Shown: one piece after another, positions 6,428-7,730 of the stretch
How positions within the stretch are numbered: the stretch's first letter is position 1
How the letters are laid out: each line of letters starts with the position of its first letter
Origin: Thermoplasmata archaeon
GTDB taxonomy: Archaea > Thermoplasmatota > Thermoplasmata > UBA184
Assembly (NCBI GenBank): GCA_030043505.1
Contig: JASHXN010000036.1
Location: 1 to 7,730 of the forward strand
Direction: 5' to 3'
DNA length: 7,730 bases
Position numbers and translations under genes: made by a program
The notes under the pieces: generated by a model
Told to the model about the DNA's origin: nothing
Databases searched by the model: none
The model's input: only the letters and a program-made list of their open reading frames with translations

Positions 6428-6435
6428 CCTAAAGG
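6428..6435 (-). promoter_or_regulatory. Weak TATA-like patch upstream of the M29-like gene
   Basis: The minus strand reads CCTTTAGG, centred about 27 bases before the ATG at 6404, which suits a leaderless transcript. The patch is also the loop of a small inverted repeat (CGGCC-TAAA-GGCCG on the plus strand), so it could instead mark the end of the upstream regulator transcript. The evidence is thin for either reading. Confidence 0.25.
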
Positions 6436-6452
6436 CCGACCCGGGGCCGGGA

Positions 6453-7103
6453 TCAGGCGAGCGCCTTCGTCAAGGTCGCGACCGCGCCGCTGAGGTCCTT
6501 CTCGTCGAGGAGGAAGATCGTGTCGGTGTAGCACGAGAGCGCTTCGACGATGTTGATCCCCTGGGTCGCGAGCAGGCCCGAGAGGAGCCGGAGGAGCCCC
6601 GGGGTCTCTTCGATGCTCTCCGGGCTCGTCACCGCGACCTCGACCAGGCCCCGCCGGACCCGGACGACGTTGCTCTCGCGGAGCGCGCGGATGACGCGGG
6701 CGGCCGAGTCCTCGTCGACGAGGATGACCGTTCCCCGCGACACCTGGATGACGCGGCAGAGCAGGTTCTCGTCGAGCAGCTCCTCGACGACATCGCCCAG
6801 GCGCTGCAGAATGTCGGTGCCGAGCTGGGCGGTGATCGCCGCCACCTTCGAACGGGACTCGATCCGACTCTTGCGGAGGACGCGGCGGACCGCGGCCTCG
6901 CCGTACGCCTCCCCGCGACCGCGCGGGTAGCGGCGGCACGCGGCGATGACGGCCTCGAGCTGCCGTACGCCGAGGTCGGAGGCGATCCGGCGGGCCATCG
7001 CGGCGTGGTTGGCGACCCCGGCGCGGAGCGCGTCCCCGAGCGGCGGGTGCGCGTCGAGGTACTCTCGGACCCGACGGGCCACGGGTTCGGTTCGCTCCGG
7101 CAT
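6453..7103 (-). CDS. ACT-domain regulator of amino acid metabolism (COG2150-like)
   Basis: This is a 216-residue predicted amino-acid-sensing regulator of an archaeal type. The N-terminal helical region (about 23-59, with [18 protein letters not shown] and AVIAACRRY) resembles a small winged-helix-like module often seen in such proteins. A middle section (about 80-150) opens with [13 protein letters not shown] and contains strands and helices. The C-terminal ACT domain (about 154-216) has the family core [33 protein letters not shown] and a final helix. ACT domains bind amino acids at dimer interfaces. The gene lies divergently 97 bases from argG, so control of arginine or related biosynthesis is a reasonable inference. 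The ATG at 7103 has no Shine-Dalgarno, and a 20-bp palindrome begins 12 bases upstream of it, suggesting autoregulation. DNA binding by this protein is inferred, not shown. Confidence 0.83.
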   Translation of the reverse strand: MPERTEPVARRVREYLDAHPPLGDALRAGVANHAAMARRIASDLGVRQLEAVIAACRRYPRGRGEAYGEAAVRRVLRKSRIESRSKVAAITAQLGTDILQRLGDVVEELLDENLLCRVIQVSRGTVILVDEDSAARVIRALRESNVVRVRRGLVEVAVTSPESIEETPGLLRLLSGLLATQGINIVEALSCYTDTIFLLDEKDLSGAVATLTKALA

Positions 7104-7114
7104 AACTGTTCGAA

Positions 7115-7134
7115 ATCGGACAAATTTGCCCGAT
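7115..7134. promoter_or_regulatory. 20-bp palindrome, candidate operator in the regulator/argG divergent region
   Basis: The sequence ATCGGACAAATTTGCCCGAT is palindromic in 9 of its 10 base pairs; only A7120 against C7129 fails. Its A/T-rich centre CAAATTTG is unusual in this GC-rich DNA. It lies 12 bases upstream of the regulator ATG, where a TATA box or RNA polymerase contacts would be expected, and ends 22 bases before the argG TATA box. A dimeric protein bound here would probably block regulator transcription and could activate or repress argG. The centre might also double as the regulator gene's own TATA element. Confidence 0.6.
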
Positions 7135-7156
7135 GATGTCGTCGAGCGGTCGCGTC

Positions 7157-7164
7157 CTATAAAT
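7157..7164 (+). promoter_or_regulatory. TATA box of argG
   Basis: CTATAAAT is a near-ideal archaeal TATA element, centred about 40 bases before the argG ATG. Initiation some 25 bases downstream would give a leader of only about 10-15 bases. That leader has no Shine-Dalgarno. Confidence 0.75.
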
Positions 7165-7200
7165 CTTCGGCCGGCGTCGCTCGTTCGTTCGCGCGCGTTG

Positions 7201-7730
7201 ATGGCACGGTCGAAGGTGGTCCTCGCCTATTCCGGGGGCCTGGACACCTCTGTCGCGATCCCGTGGCTGCGCGAGGAGAAAGGGTTCGACGTCGTCACCG
7301 TCACGGCGGACGTCGGCCAACCGGTCGATCTGGAGAAGGCGCGGAGGAAGGCGCTCGCCTCCGGGGCTTCGGCGGCGTATGTCGCCGACGCCCGGCAGGA
7401 GTTCGCGGAGGAGTACGTCCGACCGGCGCTCCGGGCGAACGCGCTGTACGAGGGCGTCTACCCGCTCAGCACGGCGCTGGCCCGGCCGCTGATCGCGCGC
7501 CACCTCGTCGAGGTCGCCCGCCGCGAGGGCGCCCGGGCGATCGCCCACGGGTGCACCGGCAAGGGGAACGACCAGGTCCGCTTCGAACTCTCCACGCAGA
7601 GCCTGGCCCCCGAGCTCGAGGTGATCGCCCCGGCGCGCGAGTGGACGATGACGCGCGAGGAGGAGATCGCCTACGCCGAGCGGCACGGCATCCCGGTCGA
7701 GGCGACCAAGCGTTCGCCGTACAGCACCGA
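7201..7730 (+). CDS. argG: Argininosuccinate synthase, N-terminal part (runs off right edge)
   Basis: This enzyme joins citrulline and aspartate, with ATP cleaved to AMP and pyrophosphate, to make argininosuccinate in the last-but-one step of arginine biosynthesis. It acts in the cytoplasm. The 176 complete codons in the window carry unmistakable signatures: the ATP-pyrophosphatase P-loop AYSGGLDTS (9-17), TADVGQ (35-40), [10 protein letters not shown] (87-96) and [14 protein letters not shown] (116-129), which includes substrate-binding residues. The last codons read KRSPYS, matching the conserved segment that precedes the C-terminal domain. Nothing is missing or frameshifted in the visible part. 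The ATG at 7201 places the P-loop at the usual distance from the N-terminus. The gene has its own TATA box and a very short leader, and is divergent from the ACT-domain regulator. Confidence 0.97.
   Translation, partial: MARSKVVLAYSGGLDTSVAIPWLREEKGFDVVTVTADVGQPVDLEKARRKALASGASAAYVADARQEFAEEYVRPALRANALYEGVYPLSTALARPLIARHLVEVARREGARAIAHGCTGKGNDQVRFELSTQSLAPELEVIAPAREWTMTREEEIAYAERHGIPVEATKRSPYST

Noticed and set aside
7179..7190. Short TCGT direct repeats in the argG leader
   Set aside because: Too short and simple to separate from chance.
4507..7686. 1059-codon minus-strand open frame spanning several genes and argG in antisense
   Set aside because: It crosses the divergent promoter region and overlaps argG and the MTHFR-like gene in antisense, with no domain-like content.
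1..7730. Search for CRISPR arrays, insertion sequences, tRNA/rRNA genes, toxin-antitoxin or defence genes
   Set aside because: No regularly spaced repeats, terminal inverted repeats with a transposase, RNA gene signatures or defence domains were seen on either strand.

Overview
The window is gene-dense, GC-rich DNA (about 70% G+C by eye), most likely from an archaeon. Short A/T islands resembling TATA boxes stand at promoter distance from the start codons of the lead genes, while Shine-Dalgarno motifs appear only at the translationally coupled internal genes. One gene encodes an archaeal-type ACT-domain regulator (COG2150-like). A high-GC euryarchaeal or Thermoplasmatota-like lineage would fit, but the sequence does not settle this. 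No rRNA, tRNA, CRISPR array, transposase or other mobile element is visible. The longest gene-free stretch is the 169-base divergent region at 4120-4288.

Region 1 (1-4119, minus strand) reads as one four-gene operon, listed here in transcription order. It starts with an unrecognised 160-residue protein. Next is a 723-residue (alpha/alpha)-barrel glycosidase resembling amylo-alpha-1,6-glucosidase (glycogen debranching enzyme), coupled to the first gene by a 4-base GTGA overlap. Then come an ABC-2-type transporter ATPase and its permease, coupled to each other by a 4-base ATGA overlap; the permease runs off the left edge. The layout suggests intracellular alpha-glucan breakdown alongside an export system of unknown substrate. 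A 7-bp hairpin in the short gap between glycosidase and ATPase could separate the two halves.

Region 2 (4120-6404) holds a divergent promoter region, then a plus-strand flavoprotein-like gene related to methylenetetrahydrofolate reductase (MTHFR). It faces a convergent minus-strand gene resembling M29 aminopeptidases. Each shows the general pattern of its family but lacks residues normally needed for the classical chemistry, so neither substrate should be taken from the family name. A GC-rich hairpin cluster lies between their stop codons.

Region 3 (6453-7730) is a divergent pair: the ACT-domain regulator (minus) and argG, argininosuccinate synthase (plus, running off the right edge). The 97 bases between them hold a clear TATA box for argG and a 20-bp palindrome with one mismatched pair. 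That palindrome, 12 bases upstream of the regulator's start codon, is the best candidate regulatory site in the window and suggests amino-acid-responsive control of the regulator, argG or both.
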